From assembly GCF_019112545.1 (NCBI RefSeq), contig NW_025064890.1:364283-428282 (forward strand): a stretch of DNA of 64,000 nucleotides. The letters run 5' to 3'. The position numbers were made by a program, and so were the translations under genes. This stretch comes from Guyanagaster necrorhizus (Eukaryota; Basidiomycota; Agaricomycetes; Agaricales; Physalacriaceae). The notes under the pieces are model-generated. The model saw only the letters and a program-made list of their open reading frames with translations. It was not told the DNA's origin and did no database searches. Positions 23,183 through 35,300 of the stretch are shown here, in pieces. Numbering within the stretch: position 1 is the first letter of the stretch; each line of letters starts with the position of its first letter.

Positions 23183-25119
23183 ATGAATACCGACAGCTCA
23201 CCAGTGACCGGTAGTGATGCTCCTCTTGGCACTGCGGTCCCCCCAGACTGCCCTCATGCACTCCTTTGCTCCATACCTACATGGACCAACATCGTTGAAT
23301 ATATGGATAACAAAGAATGGGTACTGAAGACCTTAAAAACAGCATATCCGCGCATAAGGCTTCATACCTTTGTCAAGCAGGTGTGTAGACTCGCCAGTTG
23401 ACGACATTTGGCACTGACTAACTCGGATACTAGCTCGGTAAGATCTGCTCTCATGTTCATGGCAAAAAGGACGAAGACTGCTTGCTTTTCCCTTCTCGTA
23501 AAGTCGCTGAGTACTGTCAAGCGTACGTCCTAAAGCATGCAGATGACGCAGCACGGCCCCGTATTTTACGTTTCGAGTTACCCGTCAAACATGATCTTGT
23601 CATCTCCCTCCTCTTCCCTGATGGAATCCCCGAACTTTTTGCAGTCCTGTTTCCATCATCCTCGTTGCCTCGAGCTCTGTCATTCTGGGTGTACACCGGG
23701 ACGGGAATATCCACCCGCTTGGCTGAACATTGCCTCTTTGCGTTGTCAACAGAATTGCTCGACATCAGCGCTATGACTATGCCTCTCGCACCACGCAGTT
23801 GGAGAAATTCAGAGTTCTACAACGTACATAGACCCTTAGGTTCGGGTGCGGAAGCAAAGGCCCTTATCCGAAGGCTATTTTCAGGCATCATCAACGAAGG
23901 TCCAGAAAACATACGGGGTGTCCCCTATGCATCACCGGACGACGTATATCTCTACTCCACAGGCATGAATGCTATCTGGAATGTGCATCTTATGGTATTG
24001 CATACTCAATCGAAAGGAACGAAGTGCGCTGCGTTGAAGTATGTCTTCCGTATATACTCCACTGTCCTGTCTCCTAAGGCAACATCTACAGCCTCTTGTA
24101 TTCACACACCCACGACGTGTTAGAAAACTGGGGACCTGGGTACCTCTTCTTCTCAAACGGCTCTATAGACGACCTCGAGGCCTTCCTCGCTCTCGAGGAT
24201 GCGCGTAACCCAAGCCAACCCCCCAATTTCTGCGTTGTATTTCGATTTCCCGGCGAACCCTCTCTTGAGGTCCCCTGATGTCCCGCATCTGAGAAAGCTC
24301 GCAGACCAGTACGGGTTCCCGCTCATCGTAGATGAGACGGTGGGCAACTTTCTCAATGTGCAGATGCTTCCCTACGCGGATATCGTGACCTGCAGCCTCA
24401 CCAAAGTCTTCAGTGGGCTCGCGAACGTGATGGGTGGTGCGTGAGTGCATTCATTTTAGCTGTTCTAGCAGCATTCTGAAACAGACACGACCTTTAGCTT
24501 TCTTCTCAACTCCGAATCGAAGCATTATCCAGCATTCAAAGCTTACATGGACATCAACTACGAAGACACCTACTTCAGCGAAGATGCTGTCTGTATAGAG
24601 GCAAATTCCCGGGATATGAACCGACGTGTACACATGATAGACCACAACGCTGAGGCAATAGCCGACTTTTGCTACGAGGAGTCATCAAAAGAGGGGTCTG
24701 TCATTAAACAGGTGCTCTATCCCAAGTATCAGATGCGGGAACAGTACGAACGCTGCTGGTCTAAAGCCACTAATAAGCCGGGATATGGAGGTCTTCTTAC
24801 CTTGACCTTCATCTCTAATACTGCCGCAATGGCGTTCTTCGATGCGTTTCCATGTTATAAGGCTATCACACTGGGTACGGTGTTTACCCTTGCTGTACCG
24901 TTCGCGGAGGCAGGTTTCCACGATAAACTTGATTGGGCGCAGGAGAATGGGATTGATTATGCATCGGTAAGCGGCCCTGTACTGAGTGCTTGTATATTCT
25001 TTGTTCCTTACAGCATGTAGGTACGCTTCAGTATAGGCATGGAAGACTTGACGAGCCTGAGGGACGGCTTCAAAGCGGCACTAAACAAAGCAGCGGCAGA
25101 ACACAAAGCATCGAAGTAA
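23183..25119 (+). CDS. STR2: Cystathionine gamma-synthase (STR2/met-7 family), with a frameshift
   Basis: A PLP enzyme that joins O-acyl-homoserine and cysteine to form cystathionine for methionine synthesis. Start at 23183 ([12 protein letters not shown]). Conserved blocks: [78 protein letters not shown], the PLP-site region [11 protein letters not shown]...[11 protein letters not shown] (the Lys of SLTK is the Schiff-base residue), and the ending [13 protein letters not shown]. Introns lie near 23390, 24040, 24440 and 24975; the last uses the acceptor CATGTAG. The exon holding FSNGS and the exon holding ISALYFDFP are in different frames with no plausible splice. The shift falls in a run of six C at 24219-24224; five C would restore the frame. 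Hence either a sequence error or a fresh inactivation. Confidence 0.9.
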
Positions 25120-25440
25120 TGATTCATCGAAACTGCAGTCATTTCAAGGTATCAATTAGCGATATATTGCCACCTTTAAACTCGAAGGGATACAGGGAGG
25201 GGTCGCGTGGCGCTTTAAGGGTGAAAGACGCACATATGCCCACCGACTGATGGATACCAAGGCATTCTTCGGAGACAATCAGAATACAGTCCAATCGCCC
25301 ATGCATGATTTACGGTTCCGTCGTTCATGAGACCTCTGGAGTTTTTACCGGAAAACATAACCTGAGATTTCGATTGAACGCGATCCATCATAGCAAAGAG
25401 GATAACGGACGTTAAGTGGTTCACCCAACCCTCCTCCAAT
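25000..25440 (+). repeat. Segmental duplication, copy 1 (3' end of the synthase gene and flank)
   Basis: The last intron and exon of the synthase gene plus about 300 bases downstream recur, diverged, at 30160-30310 and 31085-31445 in the same orientation. Shared words include gtaggtacgcttca, tggaagacttga, and further on ttaccggaaa and gattgaacgcgatcca. Confidence 0.8.
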
Positions 25441-25571
25441 CAGCCGAAAAGGCATGTTAACCGCAATCCTCGTTGATAACGAGGCAGCTAGTATTTCGAC
25501 TTTATAGTAGATACTGATACACTTCAAGTTTATCCTGCATTACATCACATCGTACAGAAGAAAATCCCACA

Positions 25572-27795
25572 TCACTGTCCATTTGCGATGCTCATCAGAC
25601 TACCCACAAATGTCATAATCTACACCGACGTCAGCAACGAGTGAAAGAGACAAGCACGATGTATACTCACCAGCTTCGGTCGAATATCCACAATATCTTC
25701 GGGTACTAAGAAGATCAGCGCATTCATCTTCCTAGCAATTGATATCGCCAATTTTGCATTCTGCCTTCGGTCTTCGTATTCGCCGGTCACATCGACTGCA
25801 ATTACCAATGCCGGGTCAACAGTTCCTGGCCGGATGGCATCTAGCAAGTCGAGGAAGAACAAGCCTGTCGAAATAGACGGATCCTTGAACGACCTAATGG
25901 TTCTTGTCCGAGCAACAGGATTCACTGCCTTGGCGGCAGTAGTGTTGGCCCATTTGAGTATCTCGGTATCTGAAATAGGTCGGCCGCCAGTAGATTTGCT
26001 CAAAGACGTTAGCGTCTTGGTGATACTCAGCCTGTGGAGGATAAGTATAGTAAGAGAAAATTACATGGGAAGCACAAACCTCATCAGCTGCCAGACCAAA
26101 CCGAGGACCAATGTCTTGTTCCCGTCGACGATATCTGCACCTTGGATACCGACCATATGCAAGCCGCTGCCCCTGGCGAGATCGACGGCATAGTTTGTGT
26201 TCTCTACAGCCTTGAAACGGCTCACACCCATGCCCTTGGACTGCATCCCGACATCTTCGTCTTCCTCCCCAATGTCCCCGCCGGATACATAAGCGCCCAG
26301 GTTTGCGCCCTTTCCTTCCTTGGGTTTTGACACCCTTCTCCAAACAACTACACCAGGGTTGATCTTGTCGAACGCTTGAAGAATGACAAGTCCGTCCCTC
26401 AGATCCTCGACGAGGTTGAACACGCCTGGCTCAACGCCTAACGAATTCAGCCATAATGTGAAGACACGAGCTTCACGTTCGCCCTCTGCATCAAAGTCCT
26501 CTACGGCGCCGTAATCCGTCTTCTCGACCTCCGTAAGCGGGTCCAATCCAGGATGGGTATTGAACAAATTGGCAACAAAGGCCAAGTTCAAACGAGGGTT
26601 GCCTGCAATGAGCGAGGAAGGTGTAAGGTATTTGCGGCAGCCGATCTTGTCTGCATTCGTCAGGACTTGCTCCGCGCGCGTTCGAAGATCTGATGCTTGC
26701 AGCGGAGACAAAGAGCATTCTGTCGGCACGAGCTGATTGAGGAGCACGGTATAATTCTCTGCGTCATTGACATCCCTGCTAAAGTTGTTGACCCGCCTAT
26801 GCCATCCGGCCTTCTTGAGATGATAATTAAACCATCGCACCAGAATCTGGTCCGGGGTGAGCCTCAATAGATCCTCGATGGTCTCACCCTCTTCACATAG
26901 CCTCCCAAGCTCTGGATGGATCCTCAAATCCACACCGCTTAATAAACCCCTCCGAATAACTTGCCAAATCAGCCCCAAAATAAGATGCTCCCTGCCCTCC
27001 TGGATATCGGCGCTCCCAATGTTCACCACGGAGCACCCAATGGCCTTGGCACTGGTAATCACGATATTGTTATTCTCCGTCATCTGAAACGCATTCAGCG
27101 GCTTCCTCGCTGTCGGTTTATTGAGGACACGCGTATCGATGGTATCCGGAACTGAATCGTTGATCAGTTTGCAGAGCACGAGTCCGTCTTTGCACTCGTC
27201 GAAGAGCTGCATCGTATCAGTAGGAATGGGGTATCGGCCTGAAATATCAGGGTCGTTCTCAAGAACCTACAAGATTTTGAGGATACAGTCAGTTTCGAGA
27301 GACCACAAAGCATACCATGTTGATATGATTCGTAAATTCGCGCCTCTCATCTTCATTGATGGTATGGCTGACGTTTGCATTGCTTCCTTGCACGGTCATC
27401 TTGCCCTTTGTTGTCTTGATACCACCTCCCGTCGCTGCTTGCGAGTGTAGTTTAACATTGAGCTGTAGAGGATACTGAATCGTTGTCTGCATGAAAGTCC
27501 ACCAAGTACGCACCTCAACCCAGTCCTCTAGCTCGACTTTGCCACTCGCATCGACGCTAACGTGCTTGAGCGTTTCTCTAGCCTGATCATAGCTTTCACC
27601 GGAGCTTTGCAGAGCTTGAAGAACGGCGGTCTTGTCGACACGGCCTGGTGAGTCGGTGGATATCGAGCTTGTATGTTGTTGTCAGCGAGAACGTCGTGCT
27701 CTTCTACTGCGCACTCACTTGAATCGGTTAATGAGATTCAACATCTCATCTCTCGAGACTTCGGGATACCTTTTCTGCAGTCGTAGGGCCTCCAT
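25572..27795 (-). CDS. SAC6: Fimbrin (plastin), actin-bundling protein
   Basis: Fimbrin cross-links actin filaments in patches and cables, using two tandem actin-binding domains (four CH domains) behind an EF-hand-like N-terminus. Start at 27795 (MEALRLQKRYPEVSRDE). The N-terminal EF-hand region follows, then VELEDWVELNVKLHSQAATG, TINEDERREFTNHINMVL and the CH1 block MQLFDECKDGLVLCKLINDS. Later come KAIGCSVVNIGSADIQEG, QILVRWFNYHLKKAGW (CH2), NHPGLDPL-type linker, ARVFTLWLNSLG (CH3), NYAVDLARGSGLHMVGIQG, and the last CH domain with ILKWANTTAA. A final GTGAGT intron leads to the ending IMTFVGSLMSIANGQ. Domain order and length match the fungal family. About six introns. No defect was seen. Confidence 0.95.
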
Positions 27796-28540
27796 AGTGC
27801 AGCGACGTCGAAGTATGAGACAGAAATTTAAATAAGGGTGGTGGCTGTGTGGTGACGAACCACAGCCACTGCGTAGGCCGATCATTATTGCTGATACCGC
27901 TGTTTTTGACATACCAACATACCAAATACTAATTGTGGTGCTAGGGAGAACATTATACTAATAGGCATGGTGCATCCTTTTCACCCGTACTGACACGGCG
28001 CAGCTTCTCGCAGTTGGCTTTGATACTACTGCGCTAGGGGATGAGAAGGAAGAATAGGAAACTTAGGACGTGACTCGACCATCCAAGAACTGCGCAAGTC
28101 GGCGCGAGATTTGCTTGAAGAACGCGTGAAACAGTGTCTTGGAATGCTGGGTGCTAGTATAGCAAACTAAGATGCTCTGTTACACTAACATTTTTCGTCT
28201 TGATGCAGAAGAAATTTCCCGGGTATCCGTTGAACGACTTATCTTCATACGGATCGTTGAGTCTGGTTTACCAGACTATTTCTCGGGCTCTTCGGCATAA
28301 TGCGGCGTTTTGAAATTTCTGCAAGTGTACTTGGCTTCGTACAGTGACTCAGCTGCAGTGTCTGTCGCTGCGGACGGTATGCTTCATGCATTCTATTACA
28401 CTAATGGAGTATGCTAGGAGCAGGCTATATAGGGCATGTCGTATTGTAAGTCTTAGCAGGTTCCACAACCTTGACTTCAGTCTTTACTACACTACAGTTT
28501 GGTCACTTCACTTGGATAACCTTCCTGGGCCGTTATTACC
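27796..28540. other. Intergenic stretch between divergent genes
   Basis: This separates fimbrin and the dehydrogenase, which are transcribed away from each other. It should hold both promoters. No other feature was recognised. Confidence 0.5.
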
Positions 28541-29838
28541 ATGGATATCATCCATGGTATCGTGGATAGGTGGACTTTCTATCCTGCTGGTGCATCTTTG
28601 CTTGACCTGACGGGAAAAGTGGTCATTGTTACCGGTGGAAAGTGAGTTGTACTAAACTCTCTCGACATCCGGAAGCTGAGGATATTCGTAGTACAGGAAT
28701 CGGTTATTGGACCGTTTTACATCTCGCAAGGAAAGGCGCCAAGATATATCTTGCTGCAAGAAATGAAACCAAGGCTTTGGACGCGATCAAGAGCATTACG
28801 GAGGCGGGTATTGGTTCAGGGGAAGTCATCTGGCTCCCGTTCGACCTGAAGGACCCGAGACTGGCCAAGAAAGCTGCAGAGGACTTTTTGAGTAGAGAGA
28901 AGAGGCTGGATGTTCTCAGTGAGTCGTGCTGTCTCTCTACAGCCAGCACTAAGCTGACGTTGTGATAGTCAACAACGCGGCTTTGTGTGTATTTCGTATT
29001 GCTTGTAGGGACGAAGTTACCTAACATTCTACAGTTTGACCGGTCCTTACAACGCCGACCAGGATGGTACGTACATTTTCATCTTCGCGTTCTTATATTT
29101 ACGCGTATTTCAGGTGTCTCCGAAGTTGTAATGACAAAGTGAGTAGACGCTCGGTTGGATGGTCCTTATCTCAAACATCTCCTAGTCATATCAGCACCTT
29201 CCTTTTCACCCAGACACTTTTACCTCTCATGATAGAGGCGTCCAAAATGCCAGACTCGGATGTCCGTCTTGTCAACGTTGCGTCAGATGCACATATAAAT
29301 GGCCCATCCGCAAACCCTGACATTCGTTTCCAAAGCATTGACGATTTCAATGGCGAATATAAGGAGATGTTTTGGCCTGATTCAGGCCGCTACGGTACGT
29401 CAATAGATAATACCGCACATCAACGACTTATTCCTATAGGCAGGAGTGTCGAAACTCATGAACGTCATTTATACCACCGAGTTGCAGCGCCGCCTATCTA
29501 CCAAGTCGATTCCTATCACCTGTATTTCTCTTCATCCTGGAAGTGTCGACACCGGCCGGGCGTGGAGAACCCCCTACCCTCGGCTCGCGACCATCGTTTT
29601 TAAGATCTTCTTTATCGGGCCTGATCAAAGGGCGTATACGTCTTGTTTTGCTGCCGCGTCCCCTCTCATCAAAGCGGATCCGGACAAATATAAAGGACAA
29701 TACATCAGGCCCGTGGGGAGGATTGTGGCCAAGAACCCGAATGTTGCGAAGGCTGGTCTTGCTGAAGAGCTCTGGGAGACGACTGAGAAGTTTTTGCGGG
29801 GGCTGGGCTTGTACACGCCTATGTCGGAGTGGTTGTAG
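28541..29838 (+). CDS. Short-chain dehydrogenase/reductase
   Basis: A classical SDR with NAD(P)-binding Rossmann fold; substrate unknown. Start at 28541 (MDIIHGIVDRWTFYPAG). The cofactor motif TGGNTGIG is created across the first intron (GTGAGT...TAG). Other blocks: LAARNETKALDAI, FDLKDPRLAKKAAEDF, the NNA motif as INNAAL across introns, NHISTFLFTQTLLPLM, VRLVNVASDAH (catalytic Ser region), and YGVSKLMNVIY, the YxxxK active site rebuilt by splicing with an acceptor at GGCAG. The tail ISLHPGSVDTGRAW and EELWETTEKFLRGLGLYT is typical of retinol-dehydrogenase-like fungal SDRs. The VTGGN N-terminus suggests NADP(H) use, which is inference. About six introns. Confidence 0.9.
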
Positions 29839-30159
29839 GCTCGGACAAATTCTCATTGCTTTATATACAGAATTTTGAGAAACAACATCGCGAAGGCATT
29901 TTGGAAGTCAACGCTCCGGTATGCGAACTTGTCATGCTTCCACCGCCAAGTCGTCTCTCGTACTTGCTCGTTGTACACCGGGTAGTTATTGCCGTCTGAA
30001 TGTCAAAACAAGGTAACTATAAGTGGCCTGAGATATCAAGTTTTTGCCTGCTCGTGACGCGATGATAGTGTTCATTGGACCGGACACGGCCGGTCCGTGA
30101 TTGGCAGTAAAGCATAAGGACCATCTCGATGAACTGTGGTACGCTTCGGCAAATGTCCC
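29839..30159. other. Downstream region of the dehydrogenase
   Basis: Nothing recognised between the stop codon and the second copy of the segmental duplication. Confidence 0.4.
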
Positions 30160-31445
30160 TGTACTGAGTCCTTGTATGATCCTTTGTTTCTTATAGTACC
30201 GTAGGTACGCTTCAATGTAGGCTTGGAAGACTTGAGAAGCCTGAGGGACAGCATCGTTCAAGCAGAAGTAACGTTTCATTGGAACTACCGTCATTTCAAC
30301 GTATCAACTACTCTACAGGTGGAATTGGTATCTGTTGGTAAATATCGTTATTATCGTGAATACCCGTGAAAGCAGCGGCGATCCATGACTCCCATTAGTA
30401 CATCAGCTTCGCTTCACCTTGTTGTCTGGACTGTGAGCAAGGTCGTAAGCCCGTCGGTTGCTATGCCTGGTGGGGTCAGCGGTGGTGATACTTATCGGTT
30501 ATTTACCTCCATACCATGGTTGACTCTGTCAGACCAAACCCGTTTTGTGAGTGCACCATATGGATGCCATAGAACGAAAGCTTACCCTACTGAACCAGGA
30601 GGAAGCAGTCCGGTAATATTCTTCGCTACAGTCTTATAATGCACACCATCAAAGTCGTGCTTGCCGATTGCATGTCCAACTAGCTGGTCGCGACCTGGAC
30701 AAAGATAACGCCACCAAAAACATGCATGTTATGAGGACTCCAAACCAATATTGTAGCCATCAGGGACGATTGTGTGGTTTTCTTCTACATCCTATTATCG
30801 GGGTCAGCATTATCATACTGAAAAAGGAACCACGACGAACTTGTTCTCGAGAGACACTGTACCGGCAGACGCGTCAGAATGGGTAGAATATTGGAAGAAA
30901 AGCGCACGCGAGGAACAACGCGCCGCTCATTGCGCTCGGACCATCTTGACGATAAACTCTGCATATAATATTTTCAGCTAGGTTACAGAAGAAAATCGCA
31001 GGTAAACGGACCGAAAATGATTCCCACCAATGATGCTCTCAAGGCATGTCCCAAGCTCCTCGTTCCCATAATCCTCTCTCAGTTCGATCTATGCGATATA
31101 TTATCACCTTTTAACTGGAAAGACGCGCATATACCCACCGTTTGATTCACCCAGCCGTGTCCGTCCCCAAGATTTGCTGACTGAGGGTCGCCAAGATGGA
31201 TGCCGAGGCATTCTTCCGAGCTGATAATATAAGACCTAAGAAAGGAGAACAAGGACCCAGGGGAATAGACAATTAGCATACAATCCAATCGCCCGTGCAT
31301 AGTTTACGATTCCGTCGTTCGTGAGGACCTCTGGAGAGCTTTTACCGGAAATTATGACCTGAGATACTGATTGAACGCGATCCACTATAGGTGCGAAAGA
31401 GGATAACAGACATTAAGTGGTTCTCCCAGTCCTCCTCCAGCTGCA
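30160..31445 (+). repeat. Segmental duplication, copy 2 (degenerate, with an insert)
   Basis: Two blocks match copy 1 at 25000-25440 in order and orientation: 30160-30310 (synthase terminal intron and exon) and 31085-31445 (the downstream flank). Between them lies about 770 bases absent from copy 1, with short frames at 30385-30639 and 30668-30981 of no recognised family. The synthase exon here has lost its frame, for example in GCTTGGAAGACTTGAG, and cannot encode the enzyme end. The flank in both copies contains a minus-strand frame with a motif like VDRVQSxSQV and a decayed SGKxS, so it may derive from an unidentified gene. Confidence 0.75.
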
Positions 31446-32327
31446 CGACGTTAGCGTCGACGCATCTTTAGTCAATACCGAGCTCACCGTTGTTCAGCAT
31501 GGATCCACCATTTAGATTTGGATCATAAAAATCTACAGATCCAGACTGTATGGGAAGCTGAATGGCCAGAGCGAGAGGAGCAAGGGCAGTGATCACAGTG
31601 AGCATCGTGAGGGATGAGAAAAGGAAGCAGGAGCAAGGTGATTTCGCTGCAATTAAAGGTCTATTTTTATGCTTCTCTGGTAGTGCACCATGCCTGGGTG
31701 AGGAAAACTACCGAATAGTCATGGTACCGCATTGTGCCGTATCCATATGGCCATCCAGACGTCGCACGTGCTAGGGGGATGATGGTATGCTGGTATGCTG
31801 ATATTCTTTTGGCACTGGTGCAGGTCCCCGAATCTAGGTGATTGTTAGCATATGAGGGGGGGGAAATTAATTAAAAAGGCGCACATTTAATATCAAGTAT
31901 TCTCTTCGTAAAAGAATATGGTCTTTTTTTTGTAGTTCTCCGACCAAAGTGCTCTCCAAGTGTGGTATCCATGTGTTCATCGGTGGTAGTCCTAGCCGTG
32001 TTATATTTCCCCGAGTACGTACGTACCATTTTACCTTTGTCGATTGTATCCTCTACGAAAGGGACGGAAAATATGTTTTCTTGTCTGGACGTACGAGACG
32101 GAAGGGGAATCGGCTTCCTGTGAGACCGTTGTGCTATTGATCGCCTAAAAAGGCAACCCCCAATTTCTCGTTTCATCACCCAGCACAGCGCTCCCAACCA
32201 CTGCGACAATCCCCCTTTTGTCTTCCGCTTTCTTATTTTTCTTTCCCTCGCATAAGTCCTTGTACGGTTTCGACTAAACGACGAGCATCCTGAGAACAAT
32301 ATCTTACCGACAGCTTAAACATCACGA
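31446..32327. other. Intergenic stretch upstream of the CCCH-RBR gene
   Basis: A short frame at 31562-31774 and a basic minus-strand frame at 31871-32299 have no recognised family. The region likely contains the promoter of the following gene. Nothing else is seen. Confidence 0.4.
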
Positions 32328-35300
32328 ATGCAGGTCCCAGGAAGCGTGGGGCCCACTGGCGCTTCAGCAGCAGTGAAACAAGATAGGAGAGCAGCTGGTG
32401 GCAGGAATATTGTGCGCATATACCTTCATGCTGTTGGACATCTACTCACTGTTGGCCCGTACCAGCTGCCACGGCTTGCCCAGCAGCCACTCTATCCCCC
32501 GGGACTGTGTATTTCTACCCAGAAGGACTTCAATATTCATTATCCTGCATACCAACAGCTGCCGTCACTTTCCGACAATCACTCCGTTCCTCGCCCTATA
32601 TATTCTCCGAAACAGTATACTTCGACGAGACGATTCTCGATACACCACGAGATTTGTAACCGTCACCTTAAAGGCTGCTGCAAATACGGATCGAGCTGTC
32701 ATCGGCGACATGTATCTCCTTCAGAGTACAAAGTAAGTTGGCCAATATTCGATGACGACTACGCCATGACGCCTCCTTAGCATGTAGAGGATTACAACCC
32801 ACCACTGCCCGTGAAATTGCCTTCCCCCCAACGTTTCGAACCCGAATTTCCTCCTGGTCTTCCGAAAGTAAGGGTCCTACTACTTGAATATCTCATGCTG
32901 CATGATTGAACGTCCATCTACTTTTGGCGAACCAACGGAGCAGATGCACGTTCAGTCTGCCAAAAGTAGATCCATGTTCAATCATGCAGCAAGAGATATT
33001 CAAGTGCACTTTGCCACCAGATACCTGACCCCGACTTCCTTGCGTAGAAATCAATAAATGTTGCCGCTAGTATGGATGGTAAATTAAAGGTTCACTCATC
33101 TCCAGGTCATGTCACTATTGATCAAGTTGTGTCGTCGGCTGGACAAGATAACTCCCACAAAGTAAATGTCAAGATCACCACTCGACATTCGCCATTACTT
33201 CGTAGCGATAGCATCTCAGCCTCGTTTCCAAATTTTGTCCGAACGAAAGAGGACACATCAGCTTACCAGCCACAGGATGTGAATGTGAGTGAGTCGTCTG
33301 GCGAAGAGATTGTTTTCGGAAGTTGGGTTGGTGGTTTCTACAAACACAGACTTGCGCGATTTGTTAACGTACTTGTCAGCAACGCGAATCATCAGATTCA
33401 GATGGCACGTCGGACACATTCGAAGTCAAGCCAGCAAATGAGGAGCAACGGCGTTGTCCTCCTGGAATATGTAGGGACTGGTGTCGCAGCGTCTGCTGGC
33501 GGGGCTCGCGTTGTCGGTTTCTTCACGTTGACCATGCCCACACTCCAAAGCATCCACGACCCAAATCCAACGAAATCTGTTGGGGCTGGCAACGTGACTG
33601 GTGCGACTTGGGCTATGACTGTCCTTTCATTCACGAGGATCTCAAATATGACCCGGTAGGTACTCCTTGCCGCACGCCGAACTATCAGCATTAATCTTGT
33701 CTAAGCCCGAGGAATCAGTTGCCGAAGAAGAGGTGTCTAATCCGGAACCAGCCAAATATCCACGACCAAGGTCTTCAGAAGTTTGCCGCAGGTGGCTTCA
33801 AGGCATCTGCCATCGCGGTCTCTATTGCTCTTACATTCATAATGATATTGACTACGAAGATCCAGTCAGTTTACGTTCATCGTGTGCCATAAACTTATCC
33901 TGATCATATTTTAGCTTCCACAACCTCCGGCATCGACGCAGAAAGAATGCCCATCGTCTCCACCCCGGTATCCTCAGGCGAATTGGCTACTCACGGTCCA
34001 TGATCATATAAAGGTCAGATATGCTGCTGGATTTGAGGTGCAGAACATCTTAACAGGGTTTGAAACACCCTGGCTCTTTCTCGAGCACCTTCCTGCGACT
34101 GTAACTCTTGAGAACATCACTCAGCTGCTGAAGCCATACGGACAGCCTGAAATCAAGATGCCCTCGTCTTTGGTGCCTTTATCCGTGGTAAAGGCACGTT
34201 TTACCAATCACGAAGAAGCCAGGGATGCGTACAATGCTCTCAATGGGACTCAGCATTTTGATACCACGATCATCGCTCGTCTTCCTGTGCACAGCAGTGG
34301 ATCAGGTGGTCCTGGTATCTTCCGTGATTCCGTTGTACGAGTTCAGTGGGATGCGCCGTCAATTGTGGGGTACGGCGGGTTTTCGACACTCGAGAAAGCG
34401 CAGCAGGCTATAGCGGCTGCGAAGAAGCCTTTCCGAGATGTCTTTGTAACCGCGACCCTACACGAGGATCTTCCGGCTGTCGGGAACTTCACGGTCCGCT
34501 TTCGCAATTTACCTCCGGATATCACAAAGAAAGGCATGAAGCCTTTTGGTGATCTGGATGACTTGATGTGGGAGCGACTCAAGTACGATTCGGTGCCTGC
34601 GGCGATTGCAGGAATTAAGAAAATCCTCAGCTTCCACTTTAATGTTCTCGACTTCGACGTACCGCCGCCCCCTTACGTGGACGGATACGTTCGTGCTTGG
34701 CTTCGATTCGCCTCTCCTGTGGAAGCTCAGCAAGCTGCCAACCACCTCCACCTGCGGCGGCCCATCTGCATGGGAGGGGAGACACCTCTTTACGCCCATC
34801 ACGTACAAAGTGTCACTTATAGCATCTCTGTCGAAAAGTACGCAACTCTTCGATCCGATATCTTCACTTTAAAAGAGTCTCTGAGGTCTCGAATGTCTCG
34901 GGCAGCGAGTCTCATCGTCAGCTTCCACGGCTTTGAGAATCAGTGGGTCAAGGTCAAACTGTCTTCAGAGAGTCTTAGGGAGCTCAGCCAGATGAAGGGC
35001 GAGTTTGAAAAGATTCTCAAAGGGGAGGTTGTCAAGTTAGAGGACAAAATTGCCTGGGATCCTTATTTTGGATATCCCATTGGAATCGCGTTTGTACAGA
35101 ATCTGCAGCGTCAGACTCCCGGAGTAGAGATTATACCAGACGTTGTTCGCCGGTGTCTCATTCTCCGTGGATCGAGTGAAAAACGAGAGGCCGTTCGACG
35201 AGAGCTGATATCCAAGATCAAGGAACTGCGTGCGAGAGAGGTACGGGTTGTGTCTATTCCGAGGGAGATCATAGGTTTCTTTGTGAGCGTCGAGTTGTCC

